From Lachnospiraceae bacterium (GTDB lineage Bacteria; Bacillota; Clostridia; Lachnospirales; Lachnospiraceae): DNA of 64,000 bases. The position numbers and the translations under genes are program-made. Where the stretch lies: contig JAILNS010000015.1 in NCBI GenBank assembly GCA_024691305.1, positions 62,001 through 126,000 on the forward strand, given 5' to 3'. Under the pieces are notes generated by a model, which saw only the letters and a program-made list of their open reading frames with translations, did no database searches and was not told the DNA's origin. Below are positions 34,078 to 43,866 of the stretch, piece by piece (the stretch's first letter is position 1; every line of letters begins with the position of its first letter).

Positions 34078-35829
34078 ATGTTAAAAACACTTGCGGCGCA
34101 GACCAGGGAGTTTAAGGTGGCAACAATACTTACACCGACGTTTGCCGCTCTTGAAGTTGTGATGGAAACACTTTTGCCACTTATGATGGCAGGTATAATC
34201 GACAAGGGTATAATGCCGGGAAATATGGCTGAGGTATATAAGTACGGAGCCATAATGATCGTAATGGCCATAGCATCTTTAAGCTTCGGCATTGCGGCAG
34301 GAAGACTTGCTGCCAATGCTTCTGCGGGTTTTGCATACAATGTTCGTACTGCGATGTATGACAATATCCAGACTTTTTCTTTTAAGAACATAGATAAGTT
34401 CTCGACATCCGGACTTGTCACAAGAATGACGACGGATGTGACAAACCTTCAAAATGCATTTCAGATGATACTTCGCATGTGTGTGCGTGCTCCCATGACA
34501 CTTATATGTTCTCTTGTTATGGCTTTTTTGATAAATGCTCAGATCAGTTCCGTGTTTGTCATCGCAATCTTATTTTTGGCTGTATTTCTTTTTTTCATAA
34601 TCAAATCCACGATGAAACTGTTTGAACAGGTATTTAAGAAGTATGATGCCTTAAACGAATCCGTTCAGGAAAATGTCACCGCGATCAGAGTGGTCAAGTC
34701 CTTTGTGCGTGAAGAATACGAAAAAACCAAATTTACGATCGCGGCGGAGAATATATATAAGCTTTTTGTGAAGGCGGAAAGAAATATCGCTTTAAACGGT
34801 CCCGTGATGATGACTGCGGTATACGCCTGTGTGCTTGGAATAGCATGGATCGGCGCACATCTGATATCGCAGGAAAAGCTGACGACAGGTGAACTTACAA
34901 CGCTTTTGTCATACGTTATGGCAATACTTTTCAGTCTTATGATGTTATCCATGATATTTGTCATGATCACGATGTCGGGTGCGAGTGCCAGACGTATCTA
35001 TGAGATACTTTCGGAAAAAACATCACTTACAAATCCCGAGGATCCGGATTTCGAGGTTATTGACGGGTCGGTGGATTTTGAGGATGTCACTTTTTCATAT
35101 AATGAAAACGGAACCAGACCTGTTTTAAAAGACATCGATCTTCATGTTAAATCCGGTGAAACGATCGGTATCATCGGCGGAACCGGTTCATCCAAGTCTT
35201 CACTGATCTCTCTTATAAGCCGTCTGTATGACGTGAATGAAGGGTGCGTAAAAGTAGGCGGTAAGGATGTAAGAAACTATGATCTTGAAACACTTAGAAA
35301 CAATGTTTCGGTAGTCCTTCAGAAAAATGTTCTTTTTTCCGGATCGATACTTGATAATCTCAGGTGGGGTGATGAAAATGCCACCGAAGAAGAATGTATA
35401 AGAGCGTGTAAACTGGCATGTGCCGATGAGTTTATATCCCAGATGCCCGACGGATACAATACATATATCGAGCAGGGCGGAAGCAATGTTTCCGGCGGTC
35501 AGAAACAGAGACTTTGTATTGCCAGGGCACTTCTTAAAAAGCCTAAGATCCTGATCCTTGATGATTCCACATCTGCGGTAGATACGGCGACTGATGCACG
35601 TATCCGTAAGGCGTTTCGTGAGGAGATCCCCGGAACCACAAAGTTTATCATTGCGCAGCGCATATCTTCTGTTTGTGATTCGGACAGGATAGTAGTACTT
35701 GAGAACGGAGAGATAAACGGTGTGGGAACACATGAAGACCTATTAGAGAACAATGAGATATACCGTGAAGTATACGAAAGCCAGATGCAGGGCTCCGGTG
35801 ATTTCGATGAGAAGGGAGGCGAGGCATAA
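34078..35829 (+). CDS. ABC exporter subunit with degenerate catalytic site
   Basis: 583 residues: six membrane segments then a nucleotide-binding domain. Walker A GGTGSSKS is at 367-374, the signature is VSGGQKQR, and the Walker B end reads LDDST (Asp495-Asp496), where a catalytic Glu is expected. The switch His is replaced by Gln527 (IAQRIS). This is the usual non-catalytic half of heterodimeric exporters such as BmrCD or TM287/288. It pairs with the next gene, whose ATG overlaps this stop (TAATG). The substrate is unknown: drug, lipid or peptide. Confidence 0.93.
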   Translation: MLKTLAAQTREFKVATILTPTFAALEVVMETLLPLMMAGIIDKGIMPGNMAEVYKYGAIMIVMAIASLSFGIAAGRLAANASAGFAYNVRTAMYDNIQTFSFKNIDKFSTSGLVTRMTTDVTNLQNAFQMILRMCVRAPMTLICSLVMAFLINAQISSVFVIAILFLAVFLFFIIKSTMKLFEQVFKKYDALNESVQENVTAIRVVKSFVREEYEKTKFTIAAENIYKLFVKAERNIALNGPVMMTAVYACVLGIAWIGAHLISQEKLTTGELTTLLSYVMAILFSLMMLSMIFVMITMSGASARRIYEILSEKTSLTNPEDPDFEVIDGSVDFEDVTFSYNENGTRPVLKDIDLHVKSGETIGIIGGTGSSKSSLISLISRLYDVNEGCVKVGGKDVRNYDLETLRNNVSVVLQKNVLFSGSILDNLRWGDENATEEECIRACKLACADEFISQMPDGYNTYIEQGGSNVSGGQKQRLCIARALLKKPKILILDDSTSAVDTATDARIRKAFREEIPGTTKFIIAQRISSVCDSDRIVVLENGEINGVGTHEDLLENNEIYREVYESQMQGSGDFDEKGGEA

Positions 35830-37757
35830 TGGCACAGGCTAAGGAAGTAAAAATGGGACGCCGTAATATGGCTGCCATGGGAAAACCTCCCAAGATAGAG
35901 AATATAGGTCAGATATCCGCGAGGCTGTTTAAAAGGATCCTTTCCAAATACTGGTTTCATGTGATCATCGTTTTGGCATGCATAGCTGTAAATGCCTATG
36001 TAAATATCGCATACCAGTTATTTACCAAGGAACTGATAGATGTGTACATCGTACCCTTTATAGGCCAGGCAAATCCTGATTTTTCTCTTCTTGCTAGTAA
36101 GATAGGGCAGATGGTGATCATATTTGCCGCAGGTATAATATGCAATTACGGTCAGGCACGTATTATGATAAATGTTACACAGGGAACTTTGTCAAACTTA
36201 AGGATAGAGATGTTTGACCATATGCAGAGCCTTCCGATAAGGTATTTTGATACTCATTCCCACGGAGATATCATGTCGATGTATACAAATGATATCGATA
36301 CTTTAAGGCAGATGATATCCCAGGGGATCATTCAGCTGATCTCAAGTGTTGTGACCATAGTCAGTGTGCTTGGAACAATGATCGCCCTAAGCGGATGGCT
36401 TACCGCGTTAAATATCGTAATGGTAACAGTCATGGTCTTAGCGACTAAGAAACTTGTTACATTATCAGGCAAATACTTTATCAAACAGCAAAAAGACATA
36501 GGTGCCCTAAACGGATTTATAGAAGAAATGATGGAAGGCCAGAAGGTTATCAAGGTTTTCTGTCATGAGGAAAGAGCAAAAGAAGAATTTGGAAAGTTAA
36601 ATTCCGAACTCAGGGATTCAGCCGAAAACGCCAATAAGAATGCCAACATACTCGGACCGGTAAATGCCCAGCTTGGTAATGTCAGTTATGTTTTAGTTGC
36701 GGTTGTCGGTGCGATCATGGCCATAGGAGGAAAGGGCGGAGTTACAATAGGCACACTCGTAGCTTTTCTTGCACTTTCAAAGAGTATCAACATGCCGATA
36801 AGTCAGGTTTCACAGCAGTTAAACTCCGTCATCATGGCTTTTGCGGGAGCGGACAGGATATTTAAACTGCTGGATGAAGAACCCGAAGTTGATGAAGGAT
36901 ATGTTACGCTTGTAAATGCCCGTGAGAATCCCGACGGAAGTGTTTCTGAATGTGAGGAGCACACAGGTATCTGGGCATGGAAGCATCCTCACAGCGCAGA
37001 TGGAACCGTGACCTATCAGCGTATGGAAGGCAAGGTCACGATGGATAACGTGGACTTTAGTTATGATGAGGAAAAACAGGTATTATTTGATATTAAGCTT
37101 TTTGCCGATCCGGGACAGAAGATAGCCTTCGTTGGTTCTACCGGCGCCGGAAAGACTACGATAACCAATCTGATAAACCGTTTCTATGATATACAGGACG
37201 GTAAGATAAGATATGATGATATCAATATCGGAAAGATCAAAAAAGACGATCTGCGTCACAGCCTCGGTATAGTTTTGCAGGAGACTAACCTGTTTACCGG
37301 AACTGTTATGGATAATATCAGATACGGCAAACTGGATGCTACCGACGAAGAATGCATAGCGGCAGCTAAACTTGCCAATGCCCATAATTTCATATCAATG
37401 CTTCCGGATGGATATGATACAAAGCTTACGGGTAACGGTGCTAACTTAAGTCAGGGACAAAGGCAGCTTATAGCGATAGCCAGAGCTGCGGTTGCCGATC
37501 CGCCTGTGCTTATCCTGGATGAGGCTACAAGTTCCATCGATACACGTACGGAACGCCTGGTACAGGAAGGTATGGATTCCCTCATGAAGGGGCGTACGAC
37601 ATTCGTAATAGCACACAGATTAAGCACTGTAAGAAACAGCGACTGTATCATGGTTCTTGAGCACGGACGTATCATCGAAAGAGGTACACACGACGAACTT
37701 ATAGATCTTAAAGGTAAGTATTATCAGTTATATACGGGGAATGCTATCACTGCATGA
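35829..37757 (+). CDS. ABC exporter subunit with canonical catalytic site
   Basis: 642 residues, membrane domain plus nucleotide-binding domain with Walker A GSTGAGKTT, signature LSQGQRQ, Walker B LILDEATSSID and H-loop IAHRLST, all intact except that the signature has Gln in place of Gly. Together with the preceding subunit one composite ATP site is canonical (this Walker pair with the partner's VSGGQ) and the other is degenerate. About 60 residues of extra N-terminal and inter-domain sequence (EHTGIWAWKHPHS) occur. Translation is coupled to the upstream subunit. Confidence 0.94.
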   Translation: MAQAKEVKMGRRNMAAMGKPPKIENIGQISARLFKRILSKYWFHVIIVLACIAVNAYVNIAYQLFTKELIDVYIVPFIGQANPDFSLLASKIGQMVIIFAAGIICNYGQARIMINVTQGTLSNLRIEMFDHMQSLPIRYFDTHSHGDIMSMYTNDIDTLRQMISQGIIQLISSVVTIVSVLGTMIALSGWLTALNIVMVTVMVLATKKLVTLSGKYFIKQQKDIGALNGFIEEMMEGQKVIKVFCHEERAKEEFGKLNSELRDSAENANKNANILGPVNAQLGNVSYVLVAVVGAIMAIGGKGGVTIGTLVAFLALSKSINMPISQVSQQLNSVIMAFAGADRIFKLLDEEPEVDEGYVTLVNARENPDGSVSECEEHTGIWAWKHPHSADGTVTYQRMEGKVTMDNVDFSYDEEKQVLFDIKLFADPGQKIAFVGSTGAGKTTITNLINRFYDIQDGKIRYDDINIGKIKKDDLRHSLGIVLQETNLFTGTVMDNIRYGKLDATDEECIAAAKLANAHNFISMLPDGYDTKLTGNGANLSQGQRQLIAIARAAVADPPVLILDEATSSIDTRTERLVQEGMDSLMKGRTTFVIAHRLSTVRNSDCIMVLEHGRIIERGTHDELIDLKGKYYQLYTGNAITA

Positions 37758-37763
37758 TCAAAA

Positions 37764-39263
37764 ATGGAAAAGTCTAAAGAACCAAACATGGGAAATCCCA
37801 TTAAATTAACAGAAGACAAGGTAATGATAGTCCGGGTAGACATACCCGGACTTCAGTATGATATAAATGCGATCGTCAAAGCCTTTTATCCTGATAAGCA
37901 GATACGTGTGATAGAACCCGGAGTTCCGGTATCTGCCCCTGAACTTCTTGAACTTCCCGTATTTATGAATATCCGTACCGTTGATGAAGAAACAGGTAAG
38001 GGACGGATAGACGTTTTTGATAAAACCTATGAATATGAGATCGATAGAGGGATGGGAGTCAAAAACAGTTTTAAACTAAAACTGTATGACGTGATGTGTG
38101 AGATCACAGGAAAAACTCTTCCATGGGGAAATCTTACAGGTGTGCGTCCTACCAAGATCGCAATGACACGGATAAGAGAAGGAAAATCCGATGATGAGAT
38201 CATGTCATATATGACCGGACATCATAAAGTCAGCCGTGAAAAAGCAGAACTTGCGATAAATATAGCTCACCACGAAGAAAAACTTTTATCAAAGATCGAT
38301 CCCGATCAGGGTTTCAGTCTATATATCAATATTCCTTTTTGTCCGACTAAATGCCTGTATTGTTCATTTGCAAGTTTCCCTTATTCTCTATGGGAAAAGA
38401 GAATGGATGAATATCTTGCAGCGTTGTTTAAGGAAATTGACCTTGCGGCCGGTATCGGTAGTCCCGATACCGTGTATATAGGCGGAGGAACACCTACCAG
38501 TCTTGATGAAAAGTATCTGGATAAATTGCTTGGTTTTCTTACCGACAGGATAGATGTTGCAGGCAGTCTTGAATTTACTTGTGAGGCCGGAAGACCGGAC
38601 TCAATAAACCGCACAAAACTTGATATCCTAAAAAAGTACGGAGTGACCAGAATATCGGTAAACCCTCAGACCATGCAGCAAAAGACTCTTGATATCATCG
38701 GAAGAAAGACTACTCCGGACCAGGTTATAAGGGCATATCACGAAGCCAGGGAAGCGGGATTTGACAATATAAATATGGATATGATCTTAGGACTTCCCGG
38801 TGAGGAGATATGTGACGTGGAAGATACGCTTAAGAAGATATCCGATCTTGGACCTGACTCTCTTACGGTACATTCTCTGGCTGTCAAAAGAGCATCCGCG
38901 CTTAATCAAAGACTTGATGAGATCGGTATAGAAAGTCTTAAAAATACCGATGAAACCATGAAGCTTGCAGCGGATACTGCAAAATCTCTCGGTATGGAAC
39001 CGTATTATCTGTACCGTCAGAAAAATATGTCCGGAAATTTTGAAAACATCGGATATTCAGTTCCCGGCAAAGAGGGCATATATAACATCCTGATCATGGA
39101 AGAGGTTCAGTCTATAGTGGCGCTGGGTGCCGGAGCTATATCCAAGAAAGTCGTATCATCCCCGGCAAGTATCACACGTGCCGAGAATCCCAAAGATGTA
39201 GACAACTATATCTCAAGAATAGATGAAATGATACAGAGAAAAAAAGAACTATTTGCCCTCTGA
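37764..39263 (+). CDS. hemZ: HemZ-like radical SAM coproporphyrinogen dehydrogenase
   Basis: 499 residues. The radical-SAM cluster ligands are CPTKCLYC (Cys193, Cys197, Cys200), followed by YIGGGTPTSLDEKYL and the region EFTCEAGRPDSI typical of HemN/HemZ. The N-terminal 150 residues (ending GNLTGVRPTKIAM) are characteristic of the HemZ subgroup. Members are annotated in haem synthesis, but no other haem gene is here and haem synthesis in this lineage is uncertain. No good ribosome-binding site precedes ATG 37764; ATG 37788 is a possible alternative. Confidence 0.88.
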   Translation: MEKSKEPNMGNPIKLTEDKVMIVRVDIPGLQYDINAIVKAFYPDKQIRVIEPGVPVSAPELLELPVFMNIRTVDEETGKGRIDVFDKTYEYEIDRGMGVKNSFKLKLYDVMCEITGKTLPWGNLTGVRPTKIAMTRIREGKSDDEIMSYMTGHHKVSREKAELAINIAHHEEKLLSKIDPDQGFSLYINIPFCPTKCLYCSFASFPYSLWEKRMDEYLAALFKEIDLAAGIGSPDTVYIGGGTPTSLDEKYLDKLLGFLTDRIDVAGSLEFTCEAGRPDSINRTKLDILKKYGVTRISVNPQTMQQKTLDIIGRKTTPDQVIRAYHEAREAGFDNINMDMILGLPGEEICDVEDTLKKISDLGPDSLTVHSLAVKRASALNQRLDEIGIESLKNTDETMKLAADTAKSLGMEPYYLYRQKNMSGNFENIGYSVPGKEGIYNILIMEEVQSIVALGAGAISKKVVSSPASITRAENPKDVDNYISRIDEMIQRKKELFAL

Positions 39264-39290
39264 GATCACTTGAGAAAACGAATAATATAA

Positions 39291-39320
39291 AAAAAGCAGA
39301 AGCCGTTATGCGGCATCTGC
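39291..39320 (-). terminator. Terminator of the 82-residue minus-strand gene
   Basis: On the minus strand GCAGATGCCG and CGGCTTCTGC form a 10-bp stem with one mismatch around CATAA (+ coordinates 39296-39320), followed by a run of Ts (As at 39289-39295 on the + strand). Confidence 0.8.
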
Positions 39321-39350
39321 CCGATGGAAAGAAAAACTGTATGTTACCGG

Positions 39351-39599
39351 TTATTTTGAAGCATCACCGGCCATAAAGTTGATGAAATGCATAGCATCTT
39401 CGGGATCATAAAGTACAAGTTCCATATCCGGAAGTGTATCTGTATCCTCTGCAAAAAGCTTTGCAAGTGATACAAACTGTGTCAGTTTTGATTTTAAGTT
39501 CAATCTGTCACCTTCGCTTGTTACAAGTTCAACTTTGCCTTTGCACTTATCGACCAATTTAAAAAATCCGTCTGTATCTGTGATGTTCTGAATCTTCAT
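39351..39599 (-). CDS. Small protein of unknown function
   Basis: 82 residues preceded on the minus strand by an excellent AGGAGGT ribosome-binding site, a promoter and a terminator, so it is very probably real. The sequence has no signal peptide or membrane segment: MKIQNITDTDGFFKLVDKC, then a KGKVELVTSEGDRLNLKSK strand-rich part and an acidic C-terminal half with MELVLYDPEDAMHF. It resembles no family I can name with confidence. It is divergent from the FIST cassette, with a shared 320-base intergenic region. Confidence 0.8.
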   Translation of the reverse strand: MKIQNITDTDGFFKLVDKCKGKVELVTSEGDRLNLKSKLTQFVSLAKLFAEDTDTLPDMELVLYDPEDAMHFINFMAGDASK

Positions 39600-39656
39600 G
39601 TCATACCTCCTGCCGACTCTTCCTGACGGCTGTATTTAACTTTGTTTACGCCCTTA

Positions 39657-39684
39657 ATTATATTCGCCGCGAAAAAAGAAACAA
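39657..39684 (-). promoter_or_regulatory. Promoter of the 82-residue gene
   Basis: On the minus strand TTGTTT (+ 39684-39679) and TATAAT (+ 39662-39657) are 16 bases apart. The -10 is consensus. Confidence 0.65.
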
Positions 39685-39803
39685 GATACATATTCAACAA
39701 ATTCAACAAAATAGAACCTACAAATTTGTGCAATATTACAACAAACTTTTAGGGTTTCTTTTCCTTATTTTTCTTAGCTGTCCGTGTATAAATAATGTCC
39801 ATG

Positions 39804-39812
39804 TGTTATACT
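39804..39812 (+). promoter_or_regulatory. Extended -10 promoter of the FIST cassette
   Basis: TGTTATACT fits the extended -10 pattern TGnTATAAT-like with no recognisable -35 box at the usual distance. This would give a leader of about 100 bases before the FIST ATG. No sigma-28 flagellar consensus was seen. Confidence 0.5.
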
Positions 39813-39919
39813 TATACAGATGGCTAAACAGTATCCGACCTGATGATCCCAACCTGTTTTTCTTTATTTAATATTCATCATATTTTTACGTCAAATATTT
39901 TATTTAAGGAGAGTACTAT

Positions 39920-40975
39920 ATGAAAATTGCTTACAAGAACAGTCAGACCGGACAGATTTTGGATGCACTAAAAGGCATATCCGATCCCAAACTTATCATC
40001 ATGACCAGCCCGGCAGATACCTTCGAAGCCAATGTGGCGGCTCTTGAAGAAGCGTTTCCGGGTGTGCCCAGCATTGGATGTATAGCCATGGGATACAGTG
40101 AACGTGTTAACGAAAAAGGTGTCAGTGCAGCTGTTTTTACCGAAGGAGTTACATGTAAGGCGGGTGCACTTGAAAATGTATCCAAAACACCTGCAAAACA
40201 TATTAAGAGATTTCAGGATGATCTAAGCAGCATACATCCCGGAAACGGAAATACCGCAGTCATTGACTTTTGTGCGGGTAATGATGCGGGTGTTATGAAT
40301 ACACTCAGCCTTTTGCTGAATAAATATAATCTCCAGCTCATGGGAGCTACCGGAGATGCTGGCAAGGTATCCGCAAACGGTAAGGTTTACGAAGACGGTA
40401 TGGCGTATGCCATAATTAAAAACGAAGGCGGAAAGGTTAAGGCTTACAAAGAGAATATATACGTTCCCAGAGAAGATATAAGACTGCTTGCGTCAAAGAC
40501 CGATAAGAGCAAATACTATATCGGTGAATTAAACGGCCGTCCTTCCAAACAGGTATATATGGAACTTACCGGCTGCAGTGAAAAGGGCATTGAAAACCAG
40601 ACTTTTACCAATCCTTTAGGTAAAATGATAGGTGATGATATATGTATCGTTTCGATAAAAGGTGTTGAAGGAAACGGTATAACCTGTTACAGACAGGTAA
40701 ACGATTCGGATATCCTTACACTCCTTGAAATGAGGGATCCCATGGAGATAGCGCAGGAAACAGTCGATCATATTCGCAGTGACTTTAACAGGGTATCCGG
40801 TATTTTCTCCGTAAACTGTGTATTCCGTTATCTTGTTTTGCAGGAGCGTGGCGAACTGAACAATTATCTTTCCAAGATCTCATCCTTAGGTACCTCATGC
40901 GGCCTTGTCGGTTACGGTGAGCACTATAACGGACAGTTTGTCAACCAGACAATGACATGTGTTGTATTTGAATGA
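39920..40975 (+). CDS. FIST-domain sensor protein
   Basis: 351 residues with FIST_N (about 15-180) and FIST_C (about 205-345) features: [33 protein letters not shown], then [19 protein letters not shown] and [27 protein letters not shown] proteins are cytoplasmic small-ligand sensors, proposed to bind amino acids or similar, often linked to chemotaxis and signalling proteins. There is no membrane segment. It is the first gene of the eight-gene cassette, 16 bases before the methyl-accepting-type gene. The ligand is unknown. Confidence 0.92.
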   Translation: MKIAYKNSQTGQILDALKGISDPKLIIMTSPADTFEANVAALEEAFPGVPSIGCIAMGYSERVNEKGVSAAVFTEGVTCKAGALENVSKTPAKHIKRFQDDLSSIHPGNGNTAVIDFCAGNDAGVMNTLSLLLNKYNLQLMGATGDAGKVSANGKVYEDGMAYAIIKNEGGKVKAYKENIYVPREDIRLLASKTDKSKYYIGELNGRPSKQVYMELTGCSEKGIENQTFTNPLGKMIGDDICIVSIKGVEGNGITCYRQVNDSDILTLLEMRDPMEIAQETVDHIRSDFNRVSGIFSVNCVFRYLVLQERGELNNYLSKISSLGTSCGLVGYGEHYNGQFVNQTMTCVVFE

Positions 40976-40991
40976 TCGGGAGGTAAGGATA

Positions 40992-41945
40992 ATGTTTGGA
41001 CTTAATAAAAAACAGGCGGTAAATGAATCAGTCAATATAGAGAATACCGGTAATAAGCAGGAGGATATAAAGTCATCAGTCGCATATATAGCTGATTCCG
41101 TAAAAGCTTATCAGAAGGAACTGGTGAAAAATGAAGTCGAGTCCCTGACCGAATTAAAAGAGATATCGGATTCATTTGGAAGCGTGATAGATGATAATGA
41201 GCAGCTTAAGAGCGAACTTTATAATTTTAATGAGATCTTTTCAACCGTAACGGAATCCACCGCAAAATTTGATGATGTAAGAAGCGATATAGAAAGAAGC
41301 GTACGCGGGGCACAGGAAAAGGTTGATATACTTAAATCCGGTTCAAATGCCGTAAGAGACAGCTTTGGTGAGATGGAAGAGGTTTTCGGAAACTTCAAGA
41401 GTTCCGTTGATGAGATCGCCGGATATATGAAACAGATCGTAAGTGTTGCATCCCAGACTAACCTTCTTGCACTTAATGCCTCCATAGAGGCAGCGCGTGC
41501 CGGTGAAGCCGGCAGAGGCTTTGCGGTTGTTGCAGAAGAAGTACGGAAACTGGCGGATGAGATCCAGGTTTTAATAACCCAGGTTAATGCATCCATTGAT
41601 AACGCAGGCGAACAGAGTGATAAGCTTACCGAATGCATGAACTCATCCATAGCAAATATCGATAAGAGTCTTGAAAATGTAGATGATGCTTATTCATCAT
41701 TTGAAGATATCATTTCAAGTGCAGGACAGTCTGAGGACGTTCAGCGTGAGATAGCAGACTGTACATCAGAATCAAGCGAACAGATTTCGGCTATTGAAAG
41801 CCGTTTTGACAATATCAACAGCGAATGTAACAGACTTTGTTCACAGCTGGGTGCAGTAAACGACCTTGGAACCACCAAGAGCGGTATTTTTGAGGCAATA
41901 GATAATCTTGTATCACAGTTAGAGCCGATCGTTTCCGATAAATGA
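40992..41945 (+). CDS. Soluble methyl-accepting chemotaxis-type signalling protein
   Basis: 317 residues from ATG 40992 with GGGAGG ribosome-binding site. No membrane or sensor domain is present; the protein is almost all helical coiled coil. The conserved receptor tip, starting at Gln155, reads [20 protein letters not shown] and then [16 protein letters not shown], the part that touches CheA and CheW. Such a cytosolic receptor would need an external sensor, and the FIST protein encoded just upstream is the obvious partner. No cheA or cheW gene is in the window, so coupling to the flagellar pathway or to the ExbB/D-like genes downstream remains open. Confidence 0.93.
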   Translation: MFGLNKKQAVNESVNIENTGNKQEDIKSSVAYIADSVKAYQKELVKNEVESLTELKEISDSFGSVIDDNEQLKSELYNFNEIFSTVTESTAKFDDVRSDIERSVRGAQEKVDILKSGSNAVRDSFGEMEEVFGNFKSSVDEIAGYMKQIVSVASQTNLLALNASIEAARAGEAGRGFAVVAEEVRKLADEIQVLITQVNASIDNAGEQSDKLTECMNSSIANIDKSLENVDDAYSSFEDIISSAGQSEDVQREIADCTSESSEQISAIESRFDNINSECNRLCSQLGAVNDLGTTKSGIFEAIDNLVSQLEPIVSDK

Positions 41946-41963
41946 TCCTGTGTAAAACGGTCT

Positions 41964-42770
41964 ATGATTACCACAAATCTACTTGATGACAATATTCATA
42001 CAAGAATCCTTACAGATTCAAAGGGGATATTCAGAGTTCTTGAATACACCCGTGATCTTTCGGTGACTCCGGAGAATGCGGAAACCGCATATTTTGAATC
42101 GGCGATGTCTGTAAGAAAAAGACAGCTTATAGCGGATATCAATCCCAAAAGCGGTGTTATTGCGCAAAAAGGAACCATGCAGCTCATGCTTGGAGACTTA
42201 AGGGCAGTGACCGATGTCGAAAATGTGGGCAGCCTGGTCAAAAAATATGTCGGAAGCAAGGTTACGGGTGAAACTGCCATAAAACCCAGATACAGAGGCG
42301 AGGGTACACTTGTCCTGGAGCCGACTTTCAGATTTATCATTCTTGAGGATCTGAAAGAATGGGAAAACGGAATGGTCATCGAGGATGGGTTATTTTTGGC
42401 CTGTGAAGACAGTGCCGATCTGCATGTTACAGCAAGGACAACAGTTTCTTCAGCGGTTTTTGGACGTGAGGGATTATTTAATTCCATATTGTCGGGACAT
42501 GGTATAGTTGCGCTTGAAAGTCCCACTCCGAGAAATGAGCTCATCGAGATCAATATGAAAGATGATGTGGTCAAGATAGACGGTAATAATGCAATCGCCT
42601 GGAGCAAGTCGCTTGCCTTTACCGTAGAGCGCACAACCCCTACGCTCGTAGGATCGGTAATGTCCGGAGAAGGACTTGTAAATACTTACAGGGGAAGCGG
42701 TAAGATACTTGTTGCTCCGGTAAGAGAGGGCAGGATATTTGCAATATCCGAAAACGATAAGAATTCTTAG
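41964..42770 (+). CDS. AIM24-family protein
   Basis: 268 residues with the beta-rich AIM24/TIGR00266 pattern: YFESAMSVRKRQLIADINP, GVIAQKGTMQLMLGD, a central YRGEGTLVLEPTFRFIIL, VTARTTVSSAVFGREGLFN and the C-terminal IAWSKSLAFTVERT, then EGLVNTYRGSGKILVAPV. No signal peptide. The family is widespread in bacteria and in yeast mitochondria, with no firmly established molecular role in bacteria. It sits between the receptor-like gene (18 bases) and the ExbB-like gene (11 bases), so it is part of the same unit and perhaps a membrane-associated scaffold. Start has a weak ribosome-binding site. Confidence 0.85.
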   Translation: MITTNLLDDNIHTRILTDSKGIFRVLEYTRDLSVTPENAETAYFESAMSVRKRQLIADINPKSGVIAQKGTMQLMLGDLRAVTDVENVGSLVKKYVGSKVTGETAIKPRYRGEGTLVLEPTFRFIILEDLKEWENGMVIEDGLFLACEDSADLHVTARTTVSSAVFGREGLFNSILSGHGIVALESPTPRNELIEINMKDDVVKIDGNNAIAWSKSLAFTVERTTPTLVGSVMSGEGLVNTYRGSGKILVAPVREGRIFAISENDKNS

Positions 42771-42781
42771 GAGATACAGTC

Positions 42782-43339
42782 ATGGTAAACAGTATTATTT
42801 TTTGGGGATCCAATGCATTTATAGTTATTCTTGGACTTGTTGTCTGGAGTAATCTAAACAGGATCCATCGAGAGATTGTTCAGGATCATGATGAAGCAAG
42901 GAGCATATACAATAAGACCGTAGGTGAATCCGTTGTAAACATAGCATCGGGGATATACGGCTACTCCGAGCAGATAGAGTTCGATATCAAGGATATGGAT
43001 CCGATAAGAAAAAAGTACAACGAACACAATACTTCGTATCTTTTCTGGGCTCAGCTCATATCGCTTTTTCCGCTTCTTGGACTTCTCGGAACCATAATCG
43101 GTCTTATTCCCGGACTTCAACAGGTAAAAGCAGGAGAATTCGATCTTCTGTACAGTTCTTTATCTACCGCTTTATGGACTACACTTTGCGGACTTGTTGC
43201 TTCGATCATCCTAAAAATAGTCTCCTCGTCACACGGGAAGACCATGAATTCGATAGAAGATTATTTTGAGGAAAACGACAGAAAGTACAGCCAGGCGATA
43301 GGTCTTGGAAAGGTTACGGCACGTGACGGTGCAAACTGA
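42782..43339 (+). CDS. ExbB/TolQ/MotA-type proton channel protein
   Basis: 185 residues with three membrane segments: residues about 5-22, 83-105 and 124-145. The diagnostic segment SLFPLLGLLGTIIGLIPGL and the following LSTALWTTLCGLVASIILKI match TolQ/ExbB transmembrane helices 2 and 3. Between TM1 and TM2 lies a short cytoplasmic loop of about 60 residues. These proteins form pentameric channels whose ion flow rotates or moves an inner dimer of ExbD/TolR/MotB type. The TGA overlaps the next ATG (TGATG). An AGGAGA ribosome-binding site precedes it. Confidence 0.9.
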   Translation: MVNSIIFWGSNAFIVILGLVVWSNLNRIHREIVQDHDEARSIYNKTVGESVVNIASGIYGYSEQIEFDIKDMDPIRKKYNEHNTSYLFWAQLISLFPLLGLLGTIIGLIPGLQQVKAGEFDLLYSSLSTALWTTLCGLVASIILKIVSSSHGKTMNSIEDYFEENDRKYSQAIGLGKVTARDGAN

Positions 43340-43866
43340 TGAAGAAGGGGAAAACCAAAGATAAATTAAATATTGTTTTGGACCTGACATCTCTTCTTGA
43401 TGTAATCCTGATCGTCCTGATAGTGGTAATGTGCAACCGAGATCTGAATACCAAGCAGGTTGATGAAGTAAATGCACAGTTATCGGATGCGCAAAGTACC
43501 ATTGAAATGTATGAATCCCATCAGGAGGACCTCGAAAGCATTGATGATAAAGTGGCCTTTGTAACTTTATATGTTGATTTTGATGAGTCAGATCCGTCCG
43601 TAAGACATATCAAGATGATGATCGGGGATGATCTTAAGGGTTTTGAACCTTTTGATATCACGTCTTCGGACGAAGATCAAAAGTACGGCGAATTAAAAGA
43701 AAATATCGATTCTTTTATGACATCGCATACCGATATTCCGGTGTGGGTCACCATAGATGATGCAAATATATTGTACAGGGACTGGGAAAAAATAGGGTCG
43801 ATGATGCAGGACCTTAAGACAAAGTATCCCAATCTGTACGTCAATGATAAGCTGGTGATCAGATGA
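43339..43866 (+). CDS. ExbD/TolR-like protein with ion-translocating Asp
   Basis: 175 residues. One N-terminal membrane helix contains LDLTSLLDVILIVLIVVM with Asp21 at the place of the essential Asp of ExbD (Asp25) and TolR. A coiled-coil-like linker (residues 45-75) and an extracellular domain follow. No OmpA-like peptidoglycan-binding domain is present, so it is ExbD-like and not MotB-like. Its stop overlaps the next start as ATGA. It is the most canonical of the three ExbD-like products here and is the probable partner of the ExbB-like channel. Confidence 0.86.
   Translation: MKKGKTKDKLNIVLDLTSLLDVILIVLIVVMCNRDLNTKQVDEVNAQLSDAQSTIEMYESHQEDLESIDDKVAFVTLYVDFDESDPSVRHIKMMIGDDLKGFEPFDITSSDEDQKYGELKENIDSFMTSHTDIPVWVTIDDANILYRDWEKIGSMMQDLKTKYPNLYVNDKLVIR

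Larger units (their letters stand above)
39600..39919. other. Divergent intergenic region, FIST cassette upstream
   Basis: This AT-rich 320-base stretch holds no gene. It contains the minus-strand promoter at 39657-39684, two tandem ATTCAACAA repeats at 39692-39709, a perfect 10-bp palindrome ACAAATTTGT at 39720-39729, and the plus-strand extended -10 element at 39804-39812. The palindrome and repeats could be regulator sites, but neither matches a motif I can name. The strong AAGGAGAG ribosome-binding site for the FIST gene ends the region. Confidence 0.6.

Noticed and set aside
39819..39864. Seven-codon leader peptide and weak hairpin in the FIST leader
   Set aside because: The small frame after ATG 39822 has no ribosome-binding site and the AAACAG/CTGTTT stem has a 22-base loop; not supported.
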